NCBI GenBank assembly: GCA_025929595.1
Contig: JAICQA010000005.1
Location: forward strand, 1 to 23,744
Direction of reading: 5' to 3'
DNA: 23,744 bases
From: Xanthobacteraceae bacterium
GTDB taxonomy: Bacteria; Pseudomonadota; Alphaproteobacteria; Rhizobiales; Xanthobacteraceae
Positions 22,508-23,744 of the stretch are shown here, in pieces. The notes under the pieces are model-generated. The model made no database searches. It was not told the DNA's origin and saw only the letters and a list, made by a program, of their open reading frames with translations. The position numbers were made by a program, and so were the translations under genes. The stretch's first letter is position 1, and every line of letters begins with the position of its first letter.

Positions 22508-23314
22508 ATGACCCTCGGCGCCTTGCTGGAAGCCATTCTCCTCGGCGTGATCGAGGGACTGACCGAGTTCATTCCGGTCTCCTCCACCGGACACATCCTG
22601 CTCGCCGGCCACTTTCTGGGCTTTAGGAATCCCGGCCGCACCTTCGAGGTGCTGATCCAGCTCGGCGCCATTCTCGCGATCGTCGCCGTCTATTTTCAGA
22701 AGCTCTGGGCGGTCGCGCTGGCGCTGCCATACGACCCGAAAGCGCGGCGCTTCGCGATCGGAATCGTGATCGCCTTTCTGCCCGCAGCCATCCTCGGCGT
22801 GCTGCTCCACGGCTTCATCAAGACCGTGCTGTTTGAGACGCCGATGCTGATCTGCATCACGCTGATTCTCGGCGGCATCATTTTGCTGGTCGTGGACCGG
22901 ATGCAGATCGAGCCGAAATATTTCGACGCGATGCAATTCCCGCCGCTGGTCGCCCTCAAGATCGGATTGTTTCAGGCGATTGCGCTCATCCCCGGCATGT
23001 CGCGCTCGGGCTCGACCATTGTCGGCGCGTTGCTGCTCGGCTGCGAGCGGCGCGCGGCGGCGGAATTTTCCTTCTTCCTCGCCATGCCGACGATGCTCGG
23101 CGCCTTCACTTACGATCTGCTCCAGAACCGCGCGCTGCTCAGTCTCGATGACGGTATGATCATTGCACTCGGCTTCATCGCCGCGTTCTGCGCGGCACTC
23201 CTGATCGTGCGCTGGGTGCTCGACTATGTCGCGCAGAACGGCTTCGCCGTCTTCGCGATCTGGCGTATTTTCGTCGGCTCGCTTGGCCTGGTCGCGCTGG
23301 CGCTGTTCGGTTAG
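22508..23314 (+). CDS. uppP: Undecaprenyl-diphosphatase
   Basis: A 268-residue polytopic inner-membrane phosphatase that recycles undecaprenyl pyrophosphate to the monophosphate carrier used for peptidoglycan and O-antigen synthesis; overexpression gives bacitracin resistance in E. coli. Both family signatures are intact: GVIEGLTEFIPVSSTGHILL (Glu16, Glu20, Ser26, His29) and PGMSRSGSTIVGALLLG (from residue 162, Arg166). Several hydrophobic helices cover the rest. An AGGA ribosome binding site precedes the ATG. The stop interlocks with the next gene as TTAG (23311-23314). Confidence 0.97.
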   Translation: MTLGALLEAILLGVIEGLTEFIPVSSTGHILLAGHFLGFRNPGRTFEVLIQLGAILAIVAVYFQKLWAVALALPYDPKARRFAIGIVIAFLPAAILGVLLHGFIKTVLFETPMLICITLILGGIILLVVDRMQIEPKYFDAMQFPPLVALKIGLFQAIALIPGMSRSGSTIVGALLLGCERRAAAEFSFFLAMPTMLGAFTYDLLQNRALLSLDDGMIIALGFIAAFCAALLIVRWVLDYVAQNGFAVFAIWRIFVGSLGLVALALFG

Positions 23315-23744
23315 ACGGAAACTGGCTTGCGCCAGTACTGCCCGGTGCGGCGGAAGCGCACGAGATAGGACGGCAGCACCGTTTCCATCGCCGTCGGCGA
23401 GATGCCCAGCGCGCGCAAGGTGCGCGCCTCACGCTCGGCTTCTTCCGACACGACATTGTCCACTTCGAGTTGCCGCACCTGGTCGCGCGTCAGCAACGGC
23501 TTCGGCATGAGTTCGAGAAAGAACGCCTGCATGCGCGCGAGCGCGAAGGGGAGCGGCATGAGCATCCGCCTGCGGTCGATGATGCGCAGCATGAGCCGCA
23601 TGAGCTCCTCGAAGCTGCGCACTTCCGGGCCGCCGAGTTCATAGGTCGTGCCCGCCTTGGCACGGCCGGCGAGGATCGCATCGACGGCAGCCGCCACGTC
23701 GCCGACAAAGACCGGCTGGAAACGCGTTTCGCCGCCGCCGATCA
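23311..23744 (-). CDS. NAD(P)-binding epimerase-like protein (NDUFA9-like), C-terminal part
   Basis: The gene starts beyond the right edge; 143 C-terminal residues plus the stop are visible. The opening IGGGETRFQPVFVGDVAAAVDAIL, then TYELGGPEVRSFEELMRLML and the ending RRTGQYWRKPVSV, match the extended short-chain dehydrogenase group annotated as complex I NDUFA9-like or NAD-dependent epimerase proteins in alphaproteobacteria. The Rossmann N-terminus with the GxxGxxG motif lies outside the window, so cofactor and substrate cannot be checked. Convergent with uppP, sharing TTAG. Confidence 0.85.
   Translation of the reverse strand, partial: IGGGETRFQPVFVGDVAAAVDAILAGRAKAGTTYELGGPEVRSFEELMRLMLRIIDRRRMLMPLPFALARMQAFFLELMPKPLLTRDQVRQLEVDNVVSEEAEREARTLRALGISPTAMETVLPSYLVRFRRTGQYWRKPVSV

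Noticed and set aside
1..23744. tRNA genes, CRISPR arrays, insertion sequences, phage genes
   Set aside because: No T-loop-like tRNA pattern, no regularly spaced direct repeats and no transposase, integrase or phage-like proteins were seen. The only dispersed repeats are the two palindromic copies.

Overview
The window is ordinary, gene-dense chromosomal DNA from a GC-rich alphaproteobacterium, most likely of the order Hyphomicrobiales (Rhizobiales). The indications are a PmtA-type phospholipid N-methyltransferase tail next to an FMN reductase, pyrF, a DUF1330 gene, dapB and gpmA; the infC / rpmI-rplT-pheS-pheT translation cluster; and a GST gene overlapping queG. I see no insertion sequence, prophage, CRISPR array, tRNA or rRNA. 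The genus assignment is open; the order is an inference from gene content and order.

Layout: (1) 1-4020, plus strand: a tight run of pmtA (C-terminal part only), NADPH-FMN reductase, pyrF, DUF1330, a palindromic repeat, dapB, gpmA and a GNAT acetyltransferase, with GTGA and ATGA stop/start overlaps. (2) 4078-5687: two divergent genes for exported, low-complexity proteins that share a C-terminal two-cysteine module; this is the least explained part of the window. (3) 5684-8552: an Ada-like AraC/alkyltransferase fusion, a DUF2244 membrane protein, endonuclease III (nth, divergent from DUF2244 by only 22-25 nt) and a CysZ/EI24-like membrane protein. (4) 8629-11731: a YiiX-like permuted papain-fold enzyme, a Tat-exported FAD amine oxidase and a PP-loop ATPase whose last residues come from a second copy of the palindromic repeat. 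(5) 11805-18400, minus strand: pheT, a small three-helix membrane protein, pheS, rplT, rpmI and infC. This run is interrupted by a plus-strand methyltransferase with its own promoter and a strong terminator hairpin. infC appears to start at ATT. (6) 18479-23744: a family 4 glycosyltransferase, an alpha/beta hydrolase, queG, a GST, uppP and the end of an NDUFA9-like NAD-binding protein.

The genes serve translation (PheRS, L20, L35, IF3, queuosine in tRNA), cell-envelope and precursor synthesis (dapB, uppP, pmtA, a glycosyltransferase), pyrimidine synthesis (pyrF), glycolysis (gpmA) and DNA repair (nth, Ada-like). Of the seven convergent gene junctions, four have stop codons interlocked in a 4-base YTAG overlap. 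The other three each contain an inverted repeat. No dramatic new system is evident. The best leads are the divergent exported pair, the membrane protein inside pheST, the repeat-derived protein tail, the ATT start of infC and the missing canonical start near the expected N-terminus of queG.
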